Below, piece by piece: positions 53,311 to 64,000 of a DNA stretch of 64,000 nt; positions within the stretch are counted from its first letter, which is position 1; each line of letters begins with the position of its first letter. Origin of the DNA: Zonotrichia leucophrys gambelii. Its lineage: Eukaryota; Chordata; Aves; Passeriformes; Passerellidae. Under the pieces are notes generated by a model, which was not told where the DNA came from, did no database searches, and was given only the letters and a program-made list of their open reading frames with translations. Position numbers and translations under genes: made by a program. Location of the stretch: positions 72,454,046-72,518,045 of the forward strand of contig NC_088200.1 in assembly GCF_028769735.1 (NCBI RefSeq), in the 5' to 3' direction.

Positions 53311-56300
53311 CAGCAGCTGTTAGTATTTAAACATGCCAATTAACTTGTCATTAGGGAAAATTACCCCCTGAGCTCTGCAATGTTGTATCTCACCTGCTAC
53401 AGATCCAGTGTGGTAATTTTAAAGCAAGTCAGGTATCTTCACAGTTTGCTCTCATTTTTCTGCATAATCTGATTACTTCGGATTCAAAAAAAGAAAAACA
53501 GTCAAAAACCAAAAACAAAATAGAAGGATTTTCTTTCTTCTCCCTTACGCAATTGATCACCCACCAGCCACTCTCCCTGCACTCTTCCTCCTTGTTTTCT
53601 TGTATTTGTTATCTGGTTGCTCTGGGATTTCTTGCCTTAGTAGTGTTGCCTCCACCCCAGCCCCAAGTGAAGGGGCAATTGCTGTTCCGTAATTGTGATT
53701 CCCATTTCAATATATCTCATAAAAAATGTCAGCTAGCAGGGGCTGTTCAGCTGCTGCTTCAGTGTCTGAGACAAAACCCTGAAATTCGGGTGCAAAATCA
53801 GGATGGGGCACATGAAATAAGCATATATAAGTTATGTAACAACTTGCAGATAGAAGAGATTCACAGGCTGGTCTGGTTCTGGGCAGCATGACCTTAGTAA
53901 AACCCTGTTTTGACCTACACAACTGAAATTCCACCCAAAAAGAGTAGAAATGCTTTATACTTTGCTGTGTGTTGTAGTTGTAATTTACTCTTCTAGAAAT
54001 GCTGATTACTGCTTTTATTGCATGGCCAAGGCACATCTCTGTGCTGCTGGAGCAAAACCCATCACCTGGGACTTCTGCTGAGCCCTGCTGAGTGCTGAAA
54101 ATTAGGTGGCCAGCAAAAAACAGAAGCACATCAACATTATTTTCACTTCTTTCTAAGCAGAGCACTTACCTCTGCAGAGATTCATTATTTAAAAAATATC
54201 ATCACAGAGGCTGTGGAACAAATGGCAATGATATTAGGGTTGCTTAACAAAGAATTGATTAAACCACAGAGCAATGAGAGTTCAGACTTCTTTTGTGGCT
54301 TATTTTGTGTGACTGCCTCACTTTTTTTGGCAGGTGTGGCAGGATTTCTTGAAGGTGCTGTGAGTGGCAGTGACACTCAGGGGTGCCACAGGGGGCACAG
54401 GAGGTGTGATACTCGAAGGTGGTCAGATCACTGCCTCATTTTTGAGCCCTTTGCACCAGCAGAACACTGATTTCAGCATAAATTAGCAGCAGGCTTCTTA
54501 TTTGAGAAATAAATTGAAATAATACATTAGGTTTCTAAACATTAAGGTATCAAGTTCACAAAGTCCTACCCAAGGCACTTCTTGAGGTCCAGGTCAGTTT
54601 GACTAGTTTTAATCCATACTGTAGGACGTGTAATTACCTGTAAATACCTCAGAGATGGCTTTGTGCTGTTCTGTGAATAATGAAAATAAATATGCACAAA
54701 ATTTGGCTTTGATAGCATTTTGAAGAGATAGAATCCTATTCTTGCCCCCAATGCACTCTTTCTTACCTCGTATGCAGAGCATCAAGGTCTTTAAAAAGAA
54801 ATCTGTTACCTTTCGTGGGCTAAAATAACTCTTAGCTTGTGTTATAATCATAAACAGCATGCAAGAGAAGAAGTTGGAGGGATTTTAAATATTTCAAAGC
54901 AAAGTCGAGCAGGAGCCACAGGGTGCCGCTATTCTGTCAAATAAGGAACATTTCCTGCATTTCACTGGCCCGGTGAATTTGGGACAGCAGGAAAAGTTGC
55001 GGTGATAACCTCGGGAGAGCTCTGAGTGGTTTTTGCATCCCGATGACTCCCCTCGAGTAATTACGGGGTGTAGTGCGGCTGCTTCAGTGCTGCAATCAGC
55101 GACACGATTAAAATGAGGAGTGAAATTCGGCACGAGCAGAACGACAGAAGGGAGTCAAACGCAGAGGCAGAGCCAGACAAGCTCCAAACAACTCTTCCTT
55201 TCCACTCATAACACCACACAAAATTCTGATCAGATGCTTTAGTCTGAGGTTTAATTAGTGTGTGCTGTATTTAGACAGGCTCCTCACATTTTCAAGTTGA
55301 TTCCCCCCAAGATCTTGGAGCTCCACCTGTTCTGGTGTTATGCAGAGAGTTCCTAATTTAAAAATCTGCCTAATTCCTGAGCTGCAAATGCCTTTTTTGG
55401 CACCCTTGTCCTTCTGTACCTGGGACAGAGATGAGGTTAAGTAGTAAATGGCTTTCCCCAGCATTGCTTCAAGAAAAACTGGTCTGCACTGACTGAGTAA
55501 ATCTGTATTGAAATGGCCTTGGCAGAGATTGACTCTCCTTGATCAACAGAAATTATTTATTCTATTGCTTTAAAACCAAAGTTGCAAGTACCTGTTAGGG
55601 AAATTGTGGTGCCTTGCAGTTGCTTCTTGTAGTAACCCTGAAGGGATGGAGAGCTTCCTGATATTTATACTGATTCTGTAATGCCTTGCAGTGATAATTT
55701 TCAGGAGCAGCAGATTCTCCTGCTTTTTAATAGCTACCTTGCTGAGGAGTGTGTAATTACTTTTCCATAACCTGCTGTAGAAAATATGACAAATAGAAGA
55801 TTCTCCTACCTCAGCTCACTGCAGTTCACCTAAATTTTTTTTATTTATTAATTTCTGTTGTTCACACTTCTCAGCTAAGAACTGGAACCTGCCTCCCATA
55901 CCTTTTACTGATAAAAGTAAATTTATCTAAAATTTAAATAGGCTCTAAAATAGGAATGGAAACCAGGCCTCAGCACCTCCTCATGGCGCTTTTTTTATTT
56001 TTAAATTTAAAAAAATTACATTTCAAGTAACTTTACTCTGGGTAGAACACTGCCACATTTACTTCCAAAACAGCTGCTAGGAAGAAGTCATAGAGTGCAA
56101 GAGAGTGGGATTAGCTGGGTTAAAATATACCAGAACCACCTATGTGGTATTTGGAATTAAAACATGAGGGGTGGCAAACACTAGAATAAGAACTGAAGTA
56201 TAAACAGATGACATTAATTTAATTTTGCACTTATTCCTATTTAAATATATAATTATCTTCTTGATCATCTTCCCACCTGTCTGCACAATTAAACATAAAT

Positions 56301-59300
56301 ATCATTAAGAAAGATTTTGTTTGTATTCAGTAACATACAGTGTTTCTAGTATAATTCCATAATATTCTGCAAAATTCCCCACCCTTCCAAAACTATTAGG
56401 GAAATGTTAGAGCAGCACTACTTAAAATAACAAATGTAGCAGTAACAACCCATTAGAGATTCTATGAGCACACAATTTCAGGCACTGAAAGTAATCAGAC
56501 ATACAAAGACAGTGAGAAAAATGTTATTCCAATTATTTAATTGACCAGTTTTTCAGACAATGTTAATTTACAACCGAAGAAAATGTCTGCAAGCCTGATG
56601 TCATTCTGTACCCCTGCTTACAGCACGATGGTTAGGATTAAACCTAAGATTTAAGGTGCTTAAAACTTCACAAAGTTATATGAAAACTCAGCAAATGCAG
56701 TTTTCATATGGAACATTTGGAAGCTCATAAGACTGAAGATCTGCTAATTAAAATTACATATTACAACTACAGAGTGTGATTTCTTGATGGATTTATACTG
56801 TTTGGCCGAAGAATCCTAGGCAATTTTTAAAGAATTAGACCTGTACTGGACATAAACTTTGAATTGTGATTATTGTTCTGTTCTGACAAACCCTAAGTCC
56901 TTGAACAGATAACTACACACAATTTTTGAGCCTCAGTTTTGGCTCCTGACAAGATCCCACTTAGCTCAAACCAAAGGGACATCACAGCATTGAAACTGGA
57001 CTTCCCTGAAATCTAAGGAAAAACTTGTAAAAGGAGACCCCAAATGCTGTATCTCAGTCATGTCACTTTAATTTTGTTCTCCAGTTAAAATAAATAAATT
57101 ACTGCTAACACTGCACTTTATCATCATCAGCATCAATGCAGATTTATTACCTTATCTGTTATTTTGTTTACAGTAATATTGCATTGATGAAGTGCTTATG
57201 CACTTTTCTTAGCACCCAGCTCTGAATTAAAAATCTGGAAAGCAGCATGAACTCAACACTGTTTTCCCAAAAATAATAGTTTTCTACTACTAAACAGAAA
57301 GGCAGTAAAATACAGGACTGTAGTACTTCAGCTTTTGCCCAGGATTGCACCCTAAGGAATAAGTTTTGCAGCATGACTGAGGTATTAATAAATCAGGTAA
57401 ATCAGGAAAATCATTTTTTTCAAAGAAGCTATGATGGGGCTCCTTTTCCATGTAGGCTGACTCACCAAACTCCTGTCTGCACAGCCCCAGAGCACCCAAA
57501 ATATGAGTTCTGCATTTTCTTCTGCAACTTTCTTCTTGTACTTCTCAGATAAAAGTTACCTCATCCTTTGCACAGCAATACTAACCCAGAGTCCAGTAAA
57601 TATTCTTGCCCACTTAGACACCTTTTTGCCTAGTTCAGAACAGCTGTCTCAGTGTCTTTATCACATCAAAGAAAAAAATTTGTGCCATCACACGACACTG
57701 ACACAAAACGTTGAAATGAAACTGCAAAAAAGCATCTGCAGGTGTTGTCAGAAATCCATTTTGTTGAGCATCTACTGTATTATTTCAATGCCTGGGCAGC
57801 ATGCAGTCACATTCCACATACGCTTCATGAACGAGAGCTTTCCTTGAAGCTACAGGCTGCCAGACAGCAGGGTCCTTTTTTCTTTTCTTGAATGTGAAAC
57901 AACAGTGGAAGTAGAAGAAAATCACAGAAAATCAGGTGAATATATACACAGTACACAGTAAAGGTACCAACTGACTACTTTTTGTGTCTCATTTGAGTTT
58001 CTGAAATGATGAAAATAGCTCTCTCCAACACAAACAGAAAGTAACAGAAAGTCTTTCTAATGAGCTGAAGCATTTCAGACAAGAATCTTAGGTGCATAAG
58101 TATATAGTAATAAATTTATTTATAAATAAATAAGTGATAAAAACCCATTAAAAATTGTTTTTAAATGTTGTATGACAAGATCTAAGTGGACCAAAGAAGA
58201 AACCAGTGAAAGAGGGGGATGAGTTTAAGGGTTTGCCCAGTTGAGAGCATGACAAGACACGCTGTGGTGATATTCCACAGTGACAGAATAGAACAAGGCG
58301 GCAATGGAGAACACAGAGGGAGGCAGAACTGGAAACTAAACAAACAGTTGGGAAAAAGAAAAGAAGAAGGGAAAATGTACTTAACTACATTTTCATTTGG
58401 CCAGTAGGAATGTGTAGAATATGGAATTTTCAGGTAATACCAGCAGCTGAGCCTGCATTTGAGGATTCATTCACTGACAGAGGAAGTGCTGAGAAAGAAA
58501 AGAGGTGAATATTCTGGGATCTTCCCTCCTTTTAGCTGTTTTCAACCCACACACACCTGCACGAACAGAGAGCTGATCAGGAAATAAAGGAGTCATTAGA
58601 AAACAATAAATTCTTTCTGATGTATGCCTGCTGAAAGCTACACAGTGTTGTTAAATGTTACTTCTGGATTAAAAATTGACTTTTGGGTAGAAAGAACAAA
58701 ATGCCTGCACATTGCTTATTTAAATTGTGGGAACTCCAGTGTAACCTGTCCAGGAAAGTGTTGAATCTCCAGTGAAGTACTGGATGAAATACCCTGAAAT
58801 TAAACAGAAGGAACAGAGAGGGTGAGTAGGATGATGTAGCTGCATTGATTAGGAATAAAATGAAGAGTTCATATTTTATAGCACCTGTGCACAAGTTACA
58901 ACAGGATTGCTTTAACTGGAAATGCTGCTGCAATAAAGCTGCCATCCTTTCCAGCTGTTTGTTTTATGTAGATCTCGGAGCAGTGATAAAGTATGATGGG
59001 GCACTTTATATCATTGTCTGTTACAACTTTTCTGCTGTGGGATCGTAATTACAGCAGCACCCCAGGCAGGAGTTTGCCCATCATGTGTCCCTGTGCAGTA
59101 AAAAAAACTACATTGCTGGAAACTTAGCTCTGAATAGGGTTTGAGATCAGCCCCACTCAGAGATCCACACAACAGCCCACAATTGATTTTTACTGCTATC
59201 AAGTTAAGTTCTTGAGATGTTTAGGCAAGGGTAGTCTATAACTCAATACTTTTTTTTTTTGTAATAAAAGGTTTTACACAGAAAATCAGAGCTCATCTGT

Positions 59301-61334
59301 GGAAAAAAAAAATCCTGTTAACATCACATTGTGCTATATCTCATTCCGGGCAGAAAAACAACCCAGATAAAGGCCTGGCAGCAAATGAAGGTCTTTTTTC
59401 ATTACTTTAGGTTCTTGTTTAAGAAAAGAACAGTAAATCCACAAGGAGATCATTCCCATGCTTTGGAAAAGTTCTCTTCAGGGAACAGGCTCTGTATGAA
59501 TTTTGAAGCTGCACCCATTTGCCTTTATTCATCTTCCATCTCACTGATAAAAGAAAAAAATTTAAAATACAAATCACTTGCCACATCCCTAGGCCTGGAA
59601 AATCCTCTGCAGCTGAACCACAGTGAGCATTTTTTAAATATCAGAGTCAAATGCACCTCTTAGGTTGGACTTTGAAATAATTTTATAATTGATTTTAAAT
59701 CAAAGCAAAACACAGAACACTTAGCAAAAAATGTCCATGGCATTAAAGGGAATGGGTTATAACATATTGCGCTGTTAGTCAATTATTTACTAGGTAGCAA
59801 ATGGGGAAACAGCAGAAAGAAACAAAATATCCCCCCCACCAAAAAAAAAGAAAAAAAAAAGAAAATTCACATGAACAGAATTTTTGTGCCATGTGCTGAC
59901 TTTAACCAGATAGCTAAGTTTAAAACAATTGTAATTTCAAATGTAAGGACACAGCTTTTTTATTCAGGTGGACTTCAAAATACAGTGTTTTAACACTCTA
60001 ACACTTCTTGTTAGCTTTCTAACAAAGGGGCAGAATATGACTCATATTTCACTGTAAACAGGAATAACAACAAAAATCAACTTTTGCATGGTAGTAACCA
60101 TACTTCACATTAATTTTGAAAGAAGTGTTAAGAGTGTAAGATATTAGAATAAGATTAATTTCCTTTAAAAACTCATATTATGTGAGAGAAAATAAAAACT
60201 CCTACATTTTATATTAGTTAGTTAATGAAGTTAGTACTTCATTACTTAATCTTCATTGCATTGTTAGCCTGAAAAAGAAAAGGTTCTTCATTTGAAGACC
60301 ACAGCAGAGCCTCACACTCAGTCTTTTCCCTCATTTTCTTTCAAACTAAATGTTTGAAATGTTTGTAAATGTTTTTTTCAAGTGATGAAGCTTGCAGGAT
60401 GTTACAAGGAGAAGCTCTTGAGAGACAAAGCACAGGACGGTATTTCTAGGAGGAAGGTATGAATATATAGGAGTAAAATGAAATTTCTGCTGTTGGCTTT
60501 GTAATGCCAAACAAATGCTGTTTGTTCACGTGTCACTTAGGAGCAGTCAAAGGGATAGTGAGCATGTGACGGGAGAATTTTGGTCAGCAAAGGGGCTGCT
60601 GCAACCCTCACATAATTTACATGGCCCAAAATTATACACATTATTTCACTGTCCTGTTATTATTCAACTGTATAATCTCAGAGATGAGGGGAGTAGGGCA
60701 TTGCTGATACCATCCATCACAGCAGCCTTAACTTATTTTAAAATAAGTGTTTATCCTAGATCCCATAAAAACCTCCATCTTCTCCCTCAAATACTCTCCA
60801 CTGAGGTGGAATTTATGTAAAGTAAATTTCACTATTAAAAAAGCTGCTAAACACAACTTTGTCTCAGCACTCAGAGCAAACATACTACAAATTATTTTCT
60901 GTGCTGCATGCAGAAGAATGGCCTGACCCAAGGCTTTTTAAAGGGAAGAGAGAGAACAGCATTGCTTTCCAATAGCCTGGAACCCAGTGCTCTCTTGGTG
61001 CTCAGTAAATTAATTTTTGGATGCTGTGTGTTACCATGGCAATGGTCCAATGGAAAACATGAGATACAAGAATAAATTCAAAATGCTGCTCACATTGCTG
61101 TTACACAGTGTGTCAATTAACGTGTCACAATGTTCAGTGCTCAGACGATCTTGGGCTAGCAGACAGTGAAAAGTTCATGGGCAGGCAGTCCCCTCCCTTC
61201 TGCAGGTCATTAGGCAAATGAAAATGTTCCTCCACTGGCATTCCTCATTTAAGGAACACATTATGGGGTTTTTTTAAGCATATTCCTCAAGGTGCTTTTC
61301 CTCAGGCTAGGATCTCTAAAAGCTGTTCTTTTAC

Positions 61335-61337
<3 letters not shown>
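53311..61337. other. AT-rich non-genic DNA
   Basis: About 8 kb with no supported gene, RNA or recognised transposon. Open frames up to 152 codons (53,707-54,165, minus) lack domains. A small CpG-enriched patch lies at about 54,980-55,160 but is short. Confidence 0.5.

Positions 61338-61367
<30 letters not shown>
61338..61367. repeat. Poly-A run
   Basis: Thirty consecutive A. No retrogene is visible directly upstream on the plus strand, so it may be simple expansion. Confidence 0.9.
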
Positions 61368-61369
<2 letters not shown>

Positions 61370-61497
61370 CTCTTTTATTAGAATCAAATTCTCTAATACA
61401 TTTTTTCTGGTGTTCCTCTGCTTTTTATTGAAGTTACTGAATATGTGATGCTGTGATTACTTTTTTCAATTTGTCACCTTTTCCATAGTCAAGTTAT

Positions 61498-61690
61498 TTG
61501 AGCATTACGAATTTCACTTTTCACAAAATAATTCCTTCCCTTGGGCAGCCTGTTCCAATGCTTGATAATCCTTTCAGTGAAGAGTTTTTTTAAAGTTAAT
61601 ATCCTAAAACTGCCCTGGCCCAGCCTGAGGCCATTCCCAACCCTGCTGCTGTCCCTGTTCCCTGGAGCACAGCCCAACCCCTCTTTGTGC
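61498..61690 (-). mobile_element. CR1 LINE fragment, 3' part
   Basis: On the minus strand LFTERIIKHWNRLPKG and SQQHKEGLGCAPGNRDSSR correspond to the end of CR1 ORF2 (compare 44,012-44,299). It is continuous in CR1 order with 62,050-62,420 once the intervening LTR is removed. Confidence 0.85.
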
Positions 61691-62049
61691 TGTTGTGAGG
61701 GCCCCAGGACGAGGTGAGGGATGAGAATTGACTCCACGTTCTCAGAAGGCTGATTTATTATATAATGATGTTATATTATGTTAAAAGAAAATTGTATACT
61801 AAAACTAAAGAAAGAGAAAGGAGACATCAGAAAGCTAGAAAAGAATGAATAATAAAAACCCGTGAGAGAGAGTCAGAGTCCGACACAGTTGGCTGTGATT
61901 GGCCATTAATTAAAAACAATTCACATGCTGGATAAACAATTCTCCAAATCACATTCCAGAGAAGCACAACATGGAGAAGCTGAAGCTTCCCAGCTTCTCA
62001 GGAGAAAAGATCCTGGTGAGGGGATTTTTCAGAGAATGTCACGGTGACA
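61691..62049 (-). mobile_element. Short solo LTR inserted in CR1
   Basis: On the minus strand it starts TGTCACCGTGACATTCTC and ends near CCTCACAACA. An inverted CCAAT motif (ATTGGCCATTAA on plus) and AT-rich DNA with a minus-strand AATAAATCAGCC (about 61,749-61,760) give the order U3, R, U5. It resembles LTRs common in songbirds. Target duplication is not clear; ends may be off by a few bases. Confidence 0.7.
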
Positions 62050-62420
62050 CCCCCCGGCTGTGCCCTCCTGGCAGGAGCTGTGCAGAGCCACAAAGGCCCC
62101 CCGAGCCTCCTTTGCTCCAGGCTGAGCCCCTTCCCGGCCCCCTCAGCCTCTCCTGGGGCTCCATTCCCTTCCCAGCTCCGTTCCCTGCCCCGGCCACGCC
62201 GCAGCCCCTCCATTGCCCGTGTGAGGGCCCGGAGGTGCCGCAGCCCTCGAGGTGCGGCCTCAGCAGGGCCGGCCCAGGGACGGGCCCTGCCCCGCTCCTG
62301 CTGCCGCCCCCCGGCCGGCACAGCCCCGGGGCCATCGGCCTCTGGGCCCCGGGCACCCCTGGGCTGTGGCCGGCTGCTGCCACAGCACCCCCGGGGCCTT
62401 TTCCTGTGGGAACCCACAAA
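62050..62420 (-). mobile_element. CR1 LINE fragment, continuation
   Basis: GC-rich sequence with GTGCAGAGCCACAAAGG, CTCCTTTGCTCCAGGCTGAG and CTCGAGGTGCGGCCTCAGCA, the reverse complement of CR1 ORF2 coding sequence. The long open frames on both strands here are shadows of GC-rich CR1 DNA, not genes. Confidence 0.85.
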
Positions 62421-62574
62421 ACCAGAGGGTTTGGGGAAAGCTGCAAAGGCAGGCCCCAGAGACAGCGGGACTGTGATTGGAGCTAAGCAGCAGCCATGAG
62501 ACTACTTGGAGTGAGGTGCTCGCAACTGACCCCAGGATTTGAGGTGTGGAATGGCTTTAAGCTAAAAAAGGTAG

Positions 62575-62755
62575 ATTTAGCCCAGCTATTAAGAGCAAAT
62601 CTTTCCGTGGCAGGGTGGGCAGGCCCTGGCACAGGGTGCCCAGAGCAGCTGGGGCTGCCCCTGCATCCCTGGCAGTGCCCGAGGCCAGGCTGGACACTGG
62701 GACAGTGGGAGGTGTCCCTGCTGTGGCAGAGGTGGCACTGGATGGGATTTAAGTT
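62575..62755 (+). mobile_element. CR1 LINE fragment, 3' end
   Basis: GGTGCCCAGAGCAGCTGGGG, CATCCCTGGCAGTGCCCGAG, GCCAGGCTGGACACTGGGAC and GAGGTGGCACTGGATGGGAT occur in CR1 order up to the start of the 3' UTR. Orientation is opposite to the split CR1 just to the left. It ends in a pentanucleotide repeat rather than the usual octamer tail. Confidence 0.88.
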
Positions 62756-62808
62756 CCCTTCCCTTTTCCCTTCCCTTCCCTTCCCTTCCTTTCCCTTCCC
62801 TTCCCCTA
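62756..62808. repeat. (CCCTT)n microsatellite
   Basis: About ten imperfect CCCTT units directly after the CR1, probably grown from the CCCTTCC sequence in the CR1 end. Confidence 0.92.
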
Positions 62809-64000
62809 ACTCAAAATAACATAGGGAAATACAATAGAAATCTGGAGTAGAACCAAATTGAATGCAATCCATCAGAGCATGAGTCCTTTCTAGCTCAGAT
62901 TGTGAAACCACGTCCACACTTTATTTAAGACATATATTTATAAAGAAAAAATAGGAAGACCTTGCGCATTATATCATGGTACCTATGCAGCAAATTTAAC
63001 CATTGAGTCCTAACTGCCCTTGAAATTTAAAGATGTCCTTTATGCCATAATGAAAAATAGCATGGAGTTGCACTTCTTTCAGATGTCAGAACACATTTTT
63101 AAATACCAAACTTTACAGCAATCCATCTCATTCCTAAGCACAGTGATAGTGAGACATGCTCTAAGTAATAATTCTTTCTGCATCTGTCACTATGAAGATT
63201 AAGAAGATTGATCTCATAAATACTGGATTAAAACCAAAGCTAATTTTGTGCTGAGATATCTACAGTGGTGTATCAAAAACCTGCCAAAGCAAAACTGGTT
63301 AATTGCAAAGGAGATGTTTGTAGCATAAGAAAACCTTTTAAAAAAACAATTCTTTTTTCCATCTTTTTTGAACCTTTTTTTTTCCCTTACTTATACACTG
63401 TATTATAAACAATCTGATTTGAGGGTAAAACCCGTCTATACCTCAGTGCACAACACTAAACACATGTGGCAGTGTAAGAAAATTCTGATTTGGCAGGACC
63501 AGTCAGTGATTTGGTTAATTGAACTTTGTTATGCAACAGAATGACAATCCTGCTGAAACCAGGAAAGGAACACAGCCAGATCACTTCTTGCCTTCAGCAG
63601 CAATTTTGTTTAAATAAACTGACCAGTTTTGGGAGCTCTGTCCTCCGGGTTCCTCTCGGAATTTTAGACTCATGTCCCAGAGAAGGATAGACTTGCTTTG
63701 GGAGCAAGAGGGATAAAACTGAGACCTGAGACGTCAAGAGCATGCCGGTCTCTTTATTTAAACCTGCTTCCCAACCTGCCTCTGCCCTTTCTCTCTGGAT
63801 GTCCTCCCACCCTTTCTGAGAAAGTAAAATCCAGGTGAGAGCCAGCTCAGCATTTCCCTTGTGTGGGGCTTGTCAGGTCTGTCCTGTAGCACAGCCTAAC
63901 ACCAAAGCCTGACACTGGATTTTCTGATGCTGGGGAACAAAAAAAAAAAAAACCCAAAAAACACCAAAACCAGACCAACCAAAACAAAAAAAAAAAAAAA
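62809..64000. other. AT-rich non-genic DNA to window end
   Basis: No supported gene. A GC-richer block at about 63,630-63,900 with GGGTTCCTCTCGG and a minus-strand AATAAA-like motif could be part of another LTR, but this is not firm. The window ends in A-rich simple sequence (from about 63,938). Confidence 0.45.

Noticed and set aside
61998..62446. GC-rich open frames on both strands near 62.2 kb as genes or a CpG-island promoter
   Set aside because: The DNA is CR1 ORF2 in reverse orientation.

Overview
The window looks like nuclear DNA of a bird, probably a passerine. The evidence is CR1 LINE fragments with the usual avian 3' ends, several class II (beta/alpharetrovirus-like) endogenous retroviruses, LTRs that resemble common songbird LTR families, AT-rich flanks without dense coding, and one CpG island. 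No complete host protein-coding gene can be demonstrated.

Layout. 1-16.7 kb is AT-rich and mostly featureless, with two weak candidate exons and one striking 91-bp hairpin (13.71-13.80 kb). A CpG island at 16.73-17.32 kb is a likely promoter; two good splice donors inside it point leftward (minus strand), one of them ending a possible 33-codon first coding exon. From about 17.8 to 49.0 kb the backbone is a tandem array of a ~2.2-kb unit: an old diverged piece at 18.1-18.4 kb, three near-identical complete copies and a truncated fourth at 19.76-28.89 kb, and scattered pieces at 44.7, 45.4-46.0 and 48.9 kb. The unit shows no convincing conserved protein, because otherwise long frames are broken by single-base indels between copies.

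This array has been invaded repeatedly by retroviruses. A solo LTR (24,606-25,279) sits inside copy 3 with a 6-bp target duplication. Copy 4 is cut off by an LTR with a lysine-type primer-binding site. The 29-43 kb block holds: an internally deleted provirus (gag piece, integrase tail, 5' env piece, LTR), itself interrupted by a second solo LTR with a perfect 6-bp duplication; a composite LTR with a tRNA-Lys primer-binding site joined to a 5'-truncated pol; an uninterrupted 483-codon env gene followed by polypurine tract and LTR; and a related, more decayed gag-pro-pol-env element whose 3' LTR is cut by a reverse-oriented LTR-like element. Further right come a CR1 piece, another gag fragment, two LTRs of one family (a third copy lies at 18.6 kb), a passerine-type LTR, and an LTR, primer-binding site and gag fragment at 47.3-48.5 kb. 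All of these are nested in array DNA, which resumes at 48.9 kb.

49-64 kb returns to AT-rich unique DNA with microsatellites, one weak candidate exon, a CR1 split by an LTR (61.5-62.4 kb) and a second CR1 ending in a CCCTT repeat (62.6-62.8 kb). The pol genes carry frameshifts, stops and catalytic substitutions, so no element here is complete. The open env gene is the only retroviral reading frame of full length.
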